Below are positions 24,460-34,026 of a stretch of 64,000 bases of DNA, piece after piece. Position 1 is the first letter of the stretch, and every line of letters begins with the position of its first letter. Source of the DNA: an uncultured Ruegeria sp. (GTDB lineage: Bacteria; Pseudomonadota; Alphaproteobacteria; Rhodobacterales; Rhodobacteraceae); the NCBI RefSeq assembly GCF_947504215.1, contig NZ_CANNGO010000002.1:186001-250000 (forward strand), read 5' to 3'. The position numbers and the translations under genes were made by a program. A model generated the notes under the pieces. The model saw only the letters and a list, made by a program, of their open reading frames with translations. It ran no database searches and was not told the origin of the DNA.

Positions 24460-25346
24460 TGGCGGGCGATAAGCAGGGTTTGCACGCTCATCTACAAAGC
24501 GGGCTGACTACGGTGTGCCGATGTTGGGCGATCACGCGCACCGATGGGCAGGAGTACGGGTTTACCGATCATGACATGGAACTGCGATTTGACGGGCTGG
24601 TCTTCAAGGCCAGTACCGGCCTGACCGCCGCAGCGATTGAGCAGGCAACTGGTCTGTCGATCGACAATTCCGAGGCCATGGGCGCGCTTTCTGACGCCTC
24701 AGTGCGGGATGAAGATATTGAAGCGGGGCGTTTTGACGGGGCCGAGGTGCGTGCCTGGCTGGTCAATTGGGCCAACCTGGATCAGCGCATGCTGCAGTTC
24801 CGAGGCTCGATCGGCGAATTGCGGCGCGCAGGTGGTGCGTTTCACGCCGAGTTGCGCGGGTTGACTGATTTGCTGAATCGGCCATTGGGGCGGGTCTACC
24901 AAAAGCCTTGTACGGCTGTGTTGGGGGATCGGGTATGCCGGTTCAACACTGATACACCGGGGTATTCGGTAGAAGCCGAAATTCTTGGGTTTGACGGCGG
25001 AACGCTGCTACGCCTGGTTGGTGGAGAAACCGCGGATGAGGCTTGGTTCGAACGCGGCAGGTTGGATGTGGTGTCTGGCCCGGCAAACGGTTTGTGGGCG
25101 TCGATAAAGCAGGACAGTCGCATAGACGATGGCCGCGAGATTACGCTGTGGTCCAGCATAGGTGGCGGGCTTGCCATCGGGGACAGGGTTAAGCTCATTG
25201 CCGGATGCGACAAGCGTATGGAGACCTGCCGTCTGAAGTTCAACAACACGCTGAATTTTCAGGGTTTTCCTGATCTTCCCGGCGAAGATTGGGTGATGGC
25301 CGTGCCTAAGAAAAACAAGCCGAACAAAGGGGGGAGCATCAGGTGA
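24459..25346 (+). CDS. GTA g13, tail hub protein (DUF2163), likely iron-sulfur
   Basis: The 295-residue product belongs to the DUF2163/TIGR02218 family that forms the hub of the tail tip. Four cysteines likely to hold an iron-sulfur cluster are visible: Cys151 and Cys160 (KPCTAVLGDRVCRF) and Cys250 and Cys257 (AGCDKRMETC). An FeS cluster has been described in the homologous R. capsulatus hub. The C-terminus has NNTLNFQGFPDLPG, typical of the family. It overlaps its neighbours on both sides. Confidence 0.93.
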   Translation: MAGDKQGLHAHLQSGLTTVCRCWAITRTDGQEYGFTDHDMELRFDGLVFKASTGLTAAAIEQATGLSIDNSEAMGALSDASVRDEDIEAGRFDGAEVRAWLVNWANLDQRMLQFRGSIGELRRAGGAFHAELRGLTDLLNRPLGRVYQKPCTAVLGDRVCRFNTDTPGYSVEAEILGFDGGTLLRLVGGETADEAWFERGRLDVVSGPANGLWASIKQDSRIDDGREITLWSSIGGGLAIGDRVKLIAGCDKRMETCRLKFNNTLNFQGFPDLPGEDWVMAVPKKNKPNKGGSIR

Positions 25347-25789
25347 GCGAGCGCAGAGAAGGCATTGTCGCAGAGGCCCGCTCTTGGTTGGGCACGCCAT
25401 ATGTACATCAGGCGGCAGCCAAAGGGGCTGGTACGGATTGTCTGGGTCTGCTGCGTGGTGTCTGGCGGGCGCTTGTCGGGCGGGAACCGGAAGCTGTGCC
25501 AGCCTATAGCAAGGACTGGTCGGAACCGCAGGGCGAAGAACGCATGTGGGCTGCCGCCCGGCGGCATCTGATTGAAAAGCCGACATGCGTGTTGGAAGTG
25601 GGTGATGTGCTGCTGTTTCGAATGCGAGATCGAAGCGTCGCCAAGCATCTTGGCATCGTCAGTGAAACCGGCGAAGCGCCGCGTTTTATCCACGCATATT
25701 CCGGATACGGCGTTGTCGAAAACGCGTTGAGCGATCCCTGGCGCCGCCGGGTGGTCGCCTGTTTTGAATTCCCGTTGGAGGATCTCTGA
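25343..25789 (+). CDS. GTA g14, NlpC/P60-type cell wall peptidase
   Basis: The 148-residue product has the papain-like NlpC/P60 triad: Cys33 (GTDCLGLLRG), His102 (AKHLGIV) and His117 (FIHAYSGYG). It sits in the tail-tip gene block and is thought to open the recipient peptidoglycan for DNA entry. The start is a GTG at 25343 that overlaps the g13 stop. The stop overlaps the g15 start (TGATG). Length and motifs fit the TIGR02219 phage type. Confidence 0.93.
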   Translation: MSERREGIVAEARSWLGTPYVHQAAAKGAGTDCLGLLRGVWRALVGREPEAVPAYSKDWSEPQGEERMWAAARRHLIEKPTCVLEVGDVLLFRMRDRSVAKHLGIVSETGEAPRFIHAYSGYGVVENALSDPWRRRVVACFEFPLEDL

Positions 25790-28700
25790 TGGCTACTATT
25801 CTTCTTTCTGCCGCAGGGGCTGCGCTGGGCGGTTCAATCGGGGGCACGGTCGCCGGTTTGTCGACCGCGATCATTGGGCGCGCGGTGGGTGCCACGGTGG
25901 GTCGGATCATCGACCAAAGGCTGCTGAGTCAATCTGTGATGGGAGATGGCAGTGAGGTTATTGAGACTGGCCGGATGGATCGATTCCGGCTGACCGAGAC
26001 CGGCGAAGGCGCAACGGTCACGACCGTTTTTGGCCGCATGCGCGTTGGCGGTCAGGTGATCTGGGCGTCGGATTTTCTGGAAACCCAAAGCACCACAACC
26101 GAAGGTGGCAGCGGAGGCAAGGGAAAGCCCAAAACACCCGAGGTTACGACGGTCACTTACAGTTACTCTGTTTCTCTGGCTATTGCCGTCGGTGCGGGTG
26201 AAATTGCCGACGTTGCGCGCATCTGGGCCGATGGTGAAGAACAGGAACGCGTCGGCCTGAATATGCGCATCTACTATGGCACCGAGGATCAATTGCCTGA
26301 CCCATTGATCGAGTCCATCGAGGGTGCAGGAACCGTGCCCGCGTATCGCGGAACGGCTTATGTTGTGATTGAAGACTTCCAATTGGCCGCTTTTGGCAAT
26401 CGTGTTCCGCAATTCTCATTTGAAGTGGTGCGTCCTGCGCAGCCCGATATGCCGGATCATGACAGCTCGTTGCCTCAAATCGTTCGCGGCGTCGCGCTGA
26501 TGCCGGGAACCGGCGAATACGCGCTGGCCAGCACGCAGGTGAACTACTCCAATCAGTTTGGTCACCATCGGGCAGCCAATGTGAATTCTGCTTCGGGCCA
26601 GCCTGATCTGGTGACATCGACGCAAGCGCTCGAGAAAGAAGTGCCGAGCTGTGACGCCGCATCGTTGATCGTATCCTGGTTCGGAGATGATCTGCGTTGC
26701 GGTTCATGCCAGATCCGGCCAAAGGTCGAACAGAAGGAAATCGACGGTCAGGGCATGCCCTGGACGGTGTCGGGACTGAACCGCGACAGTGCTCTGATTG
26801 TTAAGCAACTGGATGATCGCCCGATATATGGCGGTACGCCTGCGGATGCGGCGGTGGTGCAGGCTATCCGGCATTTGAAAGCCACCGGAAAACGCGTCAT
26901 GTTCTATCCGTTTATCCTGATGGAGCAATTGCGGGGAAACAGTTTGCCGGACCCGTGGTCTGATCGGCTCGAACAACCCCATTTACCATGGCGTGGGCGG
27001 ATCACGCTGGATATCGCACCGGCGCGCGCAGGCTCACCGGATCAGTCAGCAGCGGCCGACGCTCAGGTTGCCGCGTTTTTTGGGCACGCACGGGCCAGTG
27101 ACTTCTCTGTTGGAAATGGCACGGTGTCTTATCACGGTCCTGCAGAATGGGGTTTGCGACGGTTCATTCTCCACTATGCGGCGTTGTGTAAGGCGGCAGG
27201 CGGCGTGACCTCGTTCTGCATTGCGTCCGAGATGCGCGGTCTAACACAGATCCGTGGCGCATCCGGGTTTCCTGCTGTCGGGCAAATGAGTGCGCTGGCT
27301 GCTGAAGTGCGTCAGATACTGGGGCCGAACACGAAGATCGGGTATGCTGCGGATTGGAGCGAGTACTTCGGCTACCAACCGACCGGAAGCGGTGACAGGT
27401 TCTTTCATCTCGATCCGATTTGGGCCGATGACAATATCGACTTCGTCGGTATCGACAATTACATGCCGCTCTCGGATTGGCGTGACGGCGAAAAGCATCT
27501 GGATGCCGAGGCCGGTGCGCCGTCCATATACGATCTGGACTATTTGCGCGGAAACATCGAAGGCGGAGAAGGATATGATTGGTATTATGCGTCGCCAGAA
27601 GAAGCATTGGCCCAGATCAGAGCGCCAATCGAGGATGATGCGCACAATGAGCCGTGGATCTGGCGTTACAAGGATTTGCGCAATTGGTGGTCGAACCCGC
27701 ATCACGAGCGGATAGACGGTGTCCGGCAGGCAAACCCAACCGATTGGGTGCCGGGATCAAAGCCGATCTGGTTCACTGAACTGGGATGCGCCGCAATCGA
27801 CAAAGGCACGAACCAGCCGAACAAGTTTCTGGACCCAAAGTCGTCGGAATCCTTTTTGCCCAAGTACTCCAATGGGCTGCGCGATGATTTCATTCAGGTG
27901 CAGTACCTTAAGGCGACACTGGGCTATTGGAATGATCCGCAGGTCAATCCGGTATCAAGCGTTTACGGCGGTCCCATGCTGGATCTGTCAAACGCCTATG
28001 TCTGGGCCTGGGATGCTCGTCCATTCCCAACGTTTCCGAATTTGCGAAGTCAGTGGAGTGACGGTGAGAACTATGCGCGTGGCCATTGGTTGAATGGGCG
28101 TTCCGGATCGCGAACTCTGGCATCGGTTGTGACCGAGATCTGTCATGGGGCCGGCGTTACGGACATTGATGTGTCGGGGCTCTACGGCATTGTGCGCGGC
28201 TACGTGATCGAGGACGTGACAAACGCGCGTTCGGCCTTGCAACCGCTGATGCTGCGCTATGGTTTTGATGCCATCGAGCGCGACGGGGTGCTGCGGTTTC
28301 AGATGCGAGATGGCTATGGGGCGGTGCAACTGGATCCCGATCATCTGGCCGTCAGCTCTGATCTAGACGGCACGGTCGAATATCGCCGGGAAGCCGAAGC
28401 CGAAATGACTGGCCGCGTGCGCCTTCGGTTTGTGCAATCGGACGCAGATCACGATGTGGTCGCGGAAGAAGCGGTTTTGCCCGATACCAGTACGCATTCG
28501 GTTTCGGTCAATGAAATGCCATTGTCGATGACACGCGCCGAGGGACGGCAGACTGCAGAACGCTGGTTGAGCGAAGCACGGGTATCCCGCGATACGTCCC
28601 GTTTCGCATTGCCGCCCTCGATGATGCATTTGGGTGCCGGTGATCTGGTGCGCCTGTCGGATGAGGATGGTGGAGCGGTTTATCGGATCGACCGTCTGGA

Positions 28701-29736
28701 AACAGCTGATCTGCAATTGGCGGACGCTGTTCGGATAGAACAGGGGGTCTACAAGGCCGCTGAATTGCAAGAGGATGCCGTAAACGTAAAGCCTTATGTG
28801 GCCCCTGTTCCCGTTCTGCCAGTCTTCCTGGACCTGCCGCTGATCACCGGTGCTGAAGTGCCCCACGCGCCATACCTAGCGGTTTCATCCGACCCATGGC
28901 CCGGCAGCGCGGCGGTTTATTCGTCCGCCGCTGACGAGGGGTACATTCTAAGCGATGTGATCACCGGTCAGGCCATCATTGGCCGTACCGAAACGCCTCT
29001 AAGGCGGGCGAGTGCCGGGATTTGGGACGAAGGTCCGGCCTTGCGGGTCAATTTGATCGGGGGGGTATTGGAATCCCGCCCACGCGACCTATTGCTGAAC
29101 GGTGTTAACCTTGCCGCAATTGGCGATGGCACGCCCGATAACTGGGAAGTGTTCCAGTTCTCCGATGCAGCGTTAGAGGCGTCGGGCACCTATGCCCTGT
29201 CTGGCCGGCTGAGGGGGCAACTAGGCACTGACGCATTGATGCCAGATATGTGGCCCGAAGGATCGTTGTTCGTGCTGCTGAACGACCGGGTCTATCAGAC
29301 CAGCCTGTTGCGGACCGAGCGGCGCATCGCCAAGCACTACCGTATCGGCCCGGCGACGCGCGGATACGATGACCCGTCATACCAGCATCTGGTCCAAGCG
29401 TTCGGCGGCAACGGTTTGCGACCCTACGCACCTGTGCATCTAAGGGCAAATTCGACCACCGTAGGGTTCGAGATGTCGTGGATACGGCGCACCCGGCTGG
29501 ACGGCGATGATTGGTCTGGCCTGGATGTGCCCTTGGGTGAAGAAAGCGAGTCTTACCTGCTGCGCCTATTGGAAGGCGGCACGGTGGTGCGAGAAGTCGT
29601 CACAACCGAGCCCAATTGGTTGTATTCAACTGCGATGCAAGCAACCGATGCGCTGACGGGGCCATTCGAGGTGGAAGTTGCGCAAGTCTCCGCCGTTTAC
29701 GGGCCGGGCGCTGCGTCCCGTCTGATTGTCGGGTAG
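25789..29736 (+). CDS. GTA g15, megatron tail-tip/host-specificity protein
   Basis: At 1315 residues this is the largest protein of the cluster and forms the tail tip. The N-terminus is hydrophobic and glycine-rich (LLSAAGAALGGSIGGTVAGLSTAIIG), suited to insertion into a membrane. The middle (about 430-800) is a glycoside-hydrolase-like TIM barrel with RGLTQIRG, FVGIDNYMPLSDWRD and KPIWFTELGCAAIDKG. Phage-tail_3-like and receptor-facing regions follow to the C-terminus. It is the last classical GTA gene. No frameshift or stop interrupts it, which argues that the system is under selection. Confidence 0.94.
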   Translation: MATILLSAAGAALGGSIGGTVAGLSTAIIGRAVGATVGRIIDQRLLSQSVMGDGSEVIETGRMDRFRLTETGEGATVTTVFGRMRVGGQVIWASDFLETQSTTTEGGSGGKGKPKTPEVTTVTYSYSVSLAIAVGAGEIADVARIWADGEEQERVGLNMRIYYGTEDQLPDPLIESIEGAGTVPAYRGTAYVVIEDFQLAAFGNRVPQFSFEVVRPAQPDMPDHDSSLPQIVRGVALMPGTGEYALASTQVNYSNQFGHHRAANVNSASGQPDLVTSTQALEKEVPSCDAASLIVSWFGDDLRCGSCQIRPKVEQKEIDGQGMPWTVSGLNRDSALIVKQLDDRPIYGGTPADAAVVQAIRHLKATGKRVMFYPFILMEQLRGNSLPDPWSDRLEQPHLPWRGRITLDIAPARAGSPDQSAAADAQVAAFFGHARASDFSVGNGTVSYHGPAEWGLRRFILHYAALCKAAGGVTSFCIASEMRGLTQIRGASGFPAVGQMSALAAEVRQILGPNTKIGYAADWSEYFGYQPTGSGDRFFHLDPIWADDNIDFVGIDNYMPLSDWRDGEKHLDAEAGAPSIYDLDYLRGNIEGGEGYDWYYASPEEALAQIRAPIEDDAHNEPWIWRYKDLRNWWSNPHHERIDGVRQANPTDWVPGSKPIWFTELGCAAIDKGTNQPNKFLDPKSSESFLPKYSNGLRDDFIQVQYLKATLGYWNDPQVNPVSSVYGGPMLDLSNAYVWAWDARPFPTFPNLRSQWSDGENYARGHWLNGRSGSRTLASVVTEICHGAGVTDIDVSGLYGIVRGYVIEDVTNARSALQPLMLRYGFDAIERDGVLRFQMRDGYGAVQLDPDHLAVSSDLDGTVEYRREAEAEMTGRVRLRFVQSDADHDVVAEEAVLPDTSTHSVSVNEMPLSMTRAEGRQTAERWLSEARVSRDTSRFALPPSMMHLGAGDLVRLSDEDGGAVYRIDRLETADLQLADAVRIEQGVYKAAELQEDAVNVKPYVAPVPVLPVFLDLPLITGAEVPHAPYLAVSSDPWPGSAAVYSSAADEGYILSDVITGQAIIGRTETPLRRASAGIWDEGPALRVNLIGGVLESRPRDLLLNGVNLAAIGDGTPDNWEVFQFSDAALEASGTYALSGRLRGQLGTDALMPDMWPEGSLFVLLNDRVYQTSLLRTERRIAKHYRIGPATRGYDDPSYQHLVQAFGGNGLRPYAPVHLRANSTTVGFEMSWIRRTRLDGDDWSGLDVPLGEESESYLLRLLEGGTVVREVVTTEPNWLYSTAMQATDALTGPFEVEVAQVSAVYGPGAASRLIVG

Positions 29737-29744
29737 GCTGTTTG

Positions 29745-30041
29745 ATGCGCCCTGTTCTTCATGGTGATGTCAGTTCTGCGGCACGGGCTTTGTTATCTGT
29801 GCCGCAGATTGACCGAGAGCGTCTTTGCATTCGGATGATTGCTGAGGCTGAATTGGCCGACGCGCATGTCCTTAGAACCGGTCGACTTCATCCGATCTAT
29901 GGTAATGGCTCGCTCATGGCGGTTGCGCGAAACAGGTCGTTGCCGGATGAGCCTGATTTTGACGACGTGCGATATTGTCAATGTTTTGAAACGGTTCTGC
30001 GCCATCTTGTCCGATTTCAAATCAGCCAGCGGCACAGCTGA
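29745..30041 (+). CDS. Small protein of unknown function directly after GTA g15
   Basis: I do not recognise this 98-residue product, MRPVLHGDVSSAARALLSVPQ at its start. It is helical in character. It contains a tract that begins GDVSSAARALLSVP and a second with ELADAHVLRTGRLHPIYGNGSLM. It starts only 8 bp after the g15 stop on the same strand, so it is probably co-transcribed with the tail genes. Its end overlaps the convergent DksA-type gene by 20 bp. Candidate roles are a GTA accessory protein or a passenger. Confidence 0.7.
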   Translation: MRPVLHGDVSSAARALLSVPQIDRERLCIRMIAEAELADAHVLRTGRLHPIYGNGSLMAVARNRSLPDEPDFDDVRYCQCFETVLRHLVRFQISQRHS

Positions 30042-30360
30042 CGCATTTGCTCGCCGCCAGATCCAAGTTCAGCCGCCCATCCAGAATATCATCACCGCAA
30101 TCCTCGCAATACCCATACTCGTCCTGTTGAATGCGGATTAACGCAGCCCTGAGGCGAAAGGTCTCGAGGTCACGGTTGGCCTGTTGTGCCTTCGCCATCG
30201 CCTGATTTTGTAATGCATCCATGCGGCTGAGGCGGCCAACGGCCTGCTGGTCTAGTTCTACAACGGCCTGCGCCGTCTGGCCTGACGCGGACAGCTGTAC
30301 CAGTTCCGCCAAACGCGCGCGGATTTTTGTTTCGAAATGGGCGCGTTTTAACTCATTCAT
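30022..30360 (-). CDS. DksA/TraR-type C4 zinc-finger protein
   Basis: The 112-residue protein has a coiled-coil N-terminal region and a C-terminal C4 zinc finger (YCEDCGDDI, then KCVSC). DksA/TraR proteins enter the secondary channel of RNA polymerase and act with ppGpp. This one is shorter than E. coli DksA, and the acidic tip is altered (RMDALQNQA in place of DxxDxA), so activity on polymerase is uncertain. I start at the ATG at 30360; upstream starts such as 30417 crowd the divergent cysE promoter and lack a Shine-Dalgarno. It is convergent with the last GTA-linked gene. Confidence 0.85.
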   Translation of the reverse strand: MNELKRAHFETKIRARLAELVQLSASGQTAQAVVELDQQAVGRLSRMDALQNQAMAKAQQANRDLETFRLRAALIRIQQDEYGYCEDCGDDILDGRLNLDLAASKCVSCAAG

Positions 30361-30444
30361 TCTTGTTGCATCGCCGTTCACAGGTTTGCGTTTGGTGTTT
30401 TTGTCACTAGATGGCATTCTAGGCGCAGCAAAGGAACAAAAGCT

Positions 30445-31254
30445 ATGTTTGAAACGCGCAGACAAGTGACGAATGTTGACCCGGTCTGGGATCGTATCAC
30501 TTCTGAGGCCCACGCAGCGGTCGAGAAAGAACCCCTGATGGGTGGCTTGGTGCACGCCTGTATCTTGCATCACCGGAGTTTGGAGCGTGCCCTGTCCTAC
30601 AGGGTGGCGGCAAAGCTATGCTCGAACGAGATGTCGATGATGGTTCTGCGCGAGATTGTCGATGAAGCCTATGTCGACGACCACAGCTTGCTTGAAGCCG
30701 CTCGTGCCGACCTGATGGCCGTCTATGAGCGCGATCCGGCCTGCCATCGACTGCTACAGCCGATCCTGTATTTCAAAGGCTATCAGGCCATGCAGGCCTA
30801 TCGTGTCGCGCATTGGCTGTGGCGCAAAGGGCGTTATGATCTCGCGTATTTCTTCCAGATGCGGTCCTCCGAGATCTTCGGGATCGACATTCATCCGGCC
30901 GCGAAAATTGGCAAGGGCATCATGATCGACCATGCTCATTCCATCGTCATTGGTGAGACCGCTGTGGTGGGCGACAATGTCTCGATGCTGCATTCGGTCA
31001 CGCTGGGCGGAACCGGCAAGGAAGAGGAACAGCGCCATCCGACGATAGGTGACGGTGTTCTGATCGGGGCCGGGGCCAAGGTTTTGGGCAATATCGAAGT
31101 GGGTCACTGCAGCCGTATCGCTGCCGGATCAGTGGTGTTGCAAGAGGTTCCGGCCTGTAAGACGGTGGCTGGTATCCCTGCCAAGATCGTGGGGGAAGCG
31201 GGGTGCGATCAGCCATCCATTTCTATGGATCATATGCTGGGCAAGGACCAATAG
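30445..31254 (+). CDS. cysE: Serine O-acetyltransferase
   Basis: CysE makes O-acetylserine from serine and acetyl-CoA, the entry step of cysteine synthesis. The 269-residue protein has the helical N-terminal domain (VWDRITSEAHAAVEKEPLMGG) and the left-handed beta-helix with hexapeptide repeats. The DIHPAAKIGKGIMIDHAHSIVIGETAVVG tract includes the catalytic Asp-His region, followed by LGGTGKE. The C-terminal tail that binds cysteine for feedback inhibition is present. It is monocistronic and ends at a strong bidirectional terminator. Confidence 0.96.
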   Translation: MFETRRQVTNVDPVWDRITSEAHAAVEKEPLMGGLVHACILHHRSLERALSYRVAAKLCSNEMSMMVLREIVDEAYVDDHSLLEAARADLMAVYERDPACHRLLQPILYFKGYQAMQAYRVAHWLWRKGRYDLAYFFQMRSSEIFGIDIHPAAKIGKGIMIDHAHSIVIGETAVVGDNVSMLHSVTLGGTGKEEEQRHPTIGDGVLIGAGAKVLGNIEVGHCSRIAAGSVVLQEVPACKTVAGIPAKIVGEAGCDQPSISMDHMLGKDQ

Positions 31255-31270
31255 CCTGAGTTGAATGAAC

Positions 31271-31305
31271 AAAAAAGCCGCCTCGAAATTTGAGGCGGCT
31301 TTTTT
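31271..31305. terminator. Bidirectional intrinsic terminator between cysE and pdhC
   Basis: A perfect 14-bp stem (AAAAAAGCCGCCTC/GAGGCGGCTTTTTT, 7-nt loop) carries A and T runs on both sides. It can therefore end cysE on the plus strand and pdhABC on the minus strand. Confidence 0.93.
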
Positions 31306-31321
31306 GTGTGTGTTCGCCGGG

Positions 31322-32626
31322 TTAGGCCAGCATGACCATCGGGTTTTCCAGATTGTCGACTATGGCCTGCAAAAGCTGTGCGCCAAGCGCGCCGTCGATG
31401 ACCCTGTGATCGACCGACATTGTCACGGACATGATGGTTGCAACAGTCAATTCTCCATCGTCGCCAACAACGGGTTTCTTTGCGCCAGTACCGACCGCCA
31501 GAATCCCCGCATGTGGTGGGTTCACAATGGCGTCGAAATTGTCGATGCCGAACATGCCCAGGTTTGAGATCGCGAAAGTGCCGCCCTGATATTCATGCGG
31601 CGCCAGTTTGCGTTCGCGCGCGCGACCTGCGAGGTCTTTCATCTCGGTTGAGAGTGCAGACAGCGATTTTGTGTCGGCGTCCTGCAAGACCGGAGTGAAC
31701 AGACCGCCCTCGATTGCTACAGCGACGGCCACATCCGAGGGCTTCAGTTGCAGCACCCGGTCGCCTGCCCAAACGGCATTGCATTCGGGCACCTGTTGCA
31801 GCGCGTTGGCGACGGCCTTGATGATGAAGTCATTGACGCTCAGCTTCACGCCGCGGGCTTCGAGTTGTTTGTTCAACTGGCTGCGGAACTTCAGCAACGC
31901 GTCCAGCTTGATATCTCGGCGCAGGTAGAAATGCGGGATGGTTTGCTTGGCTTCGGCCAGACGGGCGGCGATGGTTTTGCGCATCCCGTCCAGCTTGACC
32001 TCTTCGTACTCTCGGCCTTCGTACATCCGCGCGACCATATCCGCCGAAGGACCAGTCGGGGCCGCGGCCGCGGCGGGTGCTGCTGCCACGGGTGTAGGCG
32101 TGGCAACAGGTGTCGTTGCTGTTGCACCCTCTACATCGGCCTTGACGATCCGGCCATGTGGGCCCGAACCAGCAATCTGAGCAAGGTCGAGACCTTTCTG
32201 GGCAGCAATTCGGCGCGCCAGAGGCGAAGCAAAGATACGGCCGCCATCGGCTTTGACCGGAGCGGCGGGGGCAGGGGCGGGCGCCTCGGACACCGCTGGC
32301 GCGGCAGCCTCGTTGCCCGCGGCGGCTGCGGGTGCAGCCGCAGGGGCTTTGGCAGGTGCGGCGCCAATATCATCAGCGCTTTCGCCGTCTTCCAGAAGGA
32401 TTGCGATGGCAGTGTTGACCTTGACCCCTTCAGAACCTTCGGGGATCAGGATCTTGCCGACGACGCCTTCGTCAACCGCCTCGAACTCCATCGTGGCCTT
32501 GTCGGTTTCGATCTCGGCCAGAAGGTCACCGGACGAGACGGTGTCGCCCTCCTTGACCAGCCATTTGGCAAGCGTGCCTTCTTCCATTGTCGGTGACAGT
32601 GCGGGCATCAGAATTTCAGTAGGCAT
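31322..32626 (-). CDS. pdhC: Pyruvate dehydrogenase complex E2, dihydrolipoamide acetyltransferase
   Basis: E2 is the core of the pyruvate dehydrogenase complex and transfers acetyl groups to CoA. The 434-residue product has a lipoyl domain (residues 1-80, lipoyl-lysine in ETDKATMEF), an Ala/Pro-rich linker, a peripheral subunit-binding domain (about 130-167, [16 protein letters not shown]) and a catalytic domain ending in [15 protein letters not shown] with the active His and Asp. It is the last gene of pdhA-pdhB-pdhC, 14 bp after pdhB. The matching E3 gene (lpdA) is 20 kb away under a similar operator. Confidence 0.96.
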   Translation of the reverse strand: MPTEILMPALSPTMEEGTLAKWLVKEGDTVSSGDLLAEIETDKATMEFEAVDEGVVGKILIPEGSEGVKVNTAIAILLEDGESADDIGAAPAKAPAAAPAAAAGNEAAAPAVSEAPAPAPAAPVKADGGRIFASPLARRIAAQKGLDLAQIAGSGPHGRIVKADVEGATATTPVATPTPVAAAPAAAAAPTGPSADMVARMYEGREYEEVKLDGMRKTIAARLAEAKQTIPHFYLRRDIKLDALLKFRSQLNKQLEARGVKLSVNDFIIKAVANALQQVPECNAVWAGDRVLQLKPSDVAVAVAIEGGLFTPVLQDADTKSLSALSTEMKDLAGRARERKLAPHEYQGGTFAISNLGMFGIDNFDAIVNPPHAGILAVGTGAKKPVVGDDGELTVATIMSVTMSVDHRVIDGALGAQLLQAIVDNLENPMVMLA

Positions 32627-32640
32627 CTGTCTGTCGCTCC

Positions 32641-34011
32641 TTACCGGTAGGTCACTTGTTTGACTGCGGCGATCACCTCATCAGTGGTCACCAGAGCCAG
32701 TTTTTCCAGGTTTGCGGCATAGGGCATTGGCACGTCCTTGCCGGTGCAGTTGATGACGGGGGCATCGAGATAGTCAAACGCTTCCTGCATCACCACGGAT
32801 GAGATATAACTGCCGACCGAGCCTTGCGGCCAGCCTTCTTCGACCGTCACCAGACGGTTGGTTTTCATCACCGAACTGATGATCGCGCCGGTATCCATCG
32901 GACGGATGGTGCGCAGGTCGATCACCTCGGCACTGATCCCGTCTTCGGCCAGTTTGTCGGCAGCCTCAAGAGCGAACTGCATGCCGATGCCAAAGCTGAC
33001 AATAGTCACGTCCGACCCTTCGCGCCAGATGCGGGCCTTGCCCAGCGGGATCGTCAAGTCATCCACCTGTGGCATGTCGAAAGACCGGCCATATAGGATT
33101 TCATTTTCCAGAAAGATGACCGGGTTGGGGTCACGAATGGCAGATTTCAAAAGACCTTTGGCGTCAGCGGCCGAGTACGGCGATATCACCTTGAGGCCTG
33201 GCACCTGCATATACCATGCGGTGTAATCCTGAGAATGCTGGGCCGCCACGCGCGCCGCTGCACCGTTGGGGCCACGGAAAACGATCGGGCAGCCCATCTG
33301 ACCACCGGACATATACAATGTTTTGGCGGCTGAGTTGATGATCTGGTCCATCGCCTGCATGGCGAAGTTGAAGGTCATAAACTCGACAATCGGTTTCAGC
33401 CCCGCCATTGCGGATCCAACTGCGATGCCGGTAAAGCCGTGCTCGGTAATCGGGGTGTCGATCACGCGCTTTGCACCGAATTCGTCCAGCAAGCCTTGCG
33501 AGATTTTATAAGCACCTTGATATTCGGCGACTTCTTCACCCATCAGGTAGACATCTTCGTCACTGCGCATTTCCTCGGCCATGGCGTCGCGCAGGGCTTC
33601 GCGGACGGTCTGCTGAGCCATCTCGGCATCTGCAGGCCAATCGGGCGACAGATCAACGACCGGCGCGGCAGGGGCCGACGCAGGAGCGGTGGCCTCAGCC
33701 GCCACAGGGGCGGCATCGGCAACCGCTGCGGCTGCGGGTGCAGCCGCGGGCAGAGCCGAGGCGTCTTCGCCTTCTTCAACCAGAACCGCGATGGGCGTGT
33801 TGACCTTGACCCCTTCGGTGCCTTCGGCGATCAGGATTTTGCCAACGATGCCTTCATCGACCGCTTCGAACTCCATCGTGGCTTTGTCGGTTTCGATCTC
33901 GGCCATGATGTCGCCCGAGGATACGGTGTCGCCCTCTTTGACCAGCCATTTGGCCAATGTTCCCTCTTCCATAGTGGGTGAGAGTGCGGGCATGAGAATT
34001 TCGGTTGCCAT
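32641..34011 (-). CDS. pdhB: Pyruvate dehydrogenase E1 beta with N-terminal lipoyl domain
   Basis: The 456-residue protein carries a lipoyl domain (residues 1-80, lipoyl-lysine in ETDKATMEF) joined by an Ala/Pro linker to the E1 beta transketolase-type domain (about 130-456: [17 protein letters not shown] opening, [30 protein letters not shown]). With PdhA it decarboxylates pyruvate using thiamine diphosphate. An extra lipoyl domain on E1 beta is known in alphaproteobacteria. Here it is nearly identical to that of pdhC, the adjacent gene. The gap from pdhA is 15 bp. Confidence 0.96.
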   Translation of the reverse strand: MATEILMPALSPTMEEGTLAKWLVKEGDTVSSGDIMAEIETDKATMEFEAVDEGIVGKILIAEGTEGVKVNTPIAVLVEEGEDASALPAAAPAAAAVADAAPVAAEATAPASAPAAPVVDLSPDWPADAEMAQQTVREALRDAMAEEMRSDEDVYLMGEEVAEYQGAYKISQGLLDEFGAKRVIDTPITEHGFTGIAVGSAMAGLKPIVEFMTFNFAMQAMDQIINSAAKTLYMSGGQMGCPIVFRGPNGAAARVAAQHSQDYTAWYMQVPGLKVISPYSAADAKGLLKSAIRDPNPVIFLENEILYGRSFDMPQVDDLTIPLGKARIWREGSDVTIVSFGIGMQFALEAADKLAEDGISAEVIDLRTIRPMDTGAIISSVMKTNRLVTVEEGWPQGSVGSYISSVVMQEAFDYLDAPVINCTGKDVPMPYAANLEKLALVTTDEVIAAVKQVTYR

Positions 34012-34026
34012 GTCTTATTCGTCCTC

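Noticed and set aside
14578..29736. Active prophage
   Set aside because: No integrase, repressor, replication or attachment sites are seen, and gene order is that of the Rhodobacterales GTA with a very short tape measure.
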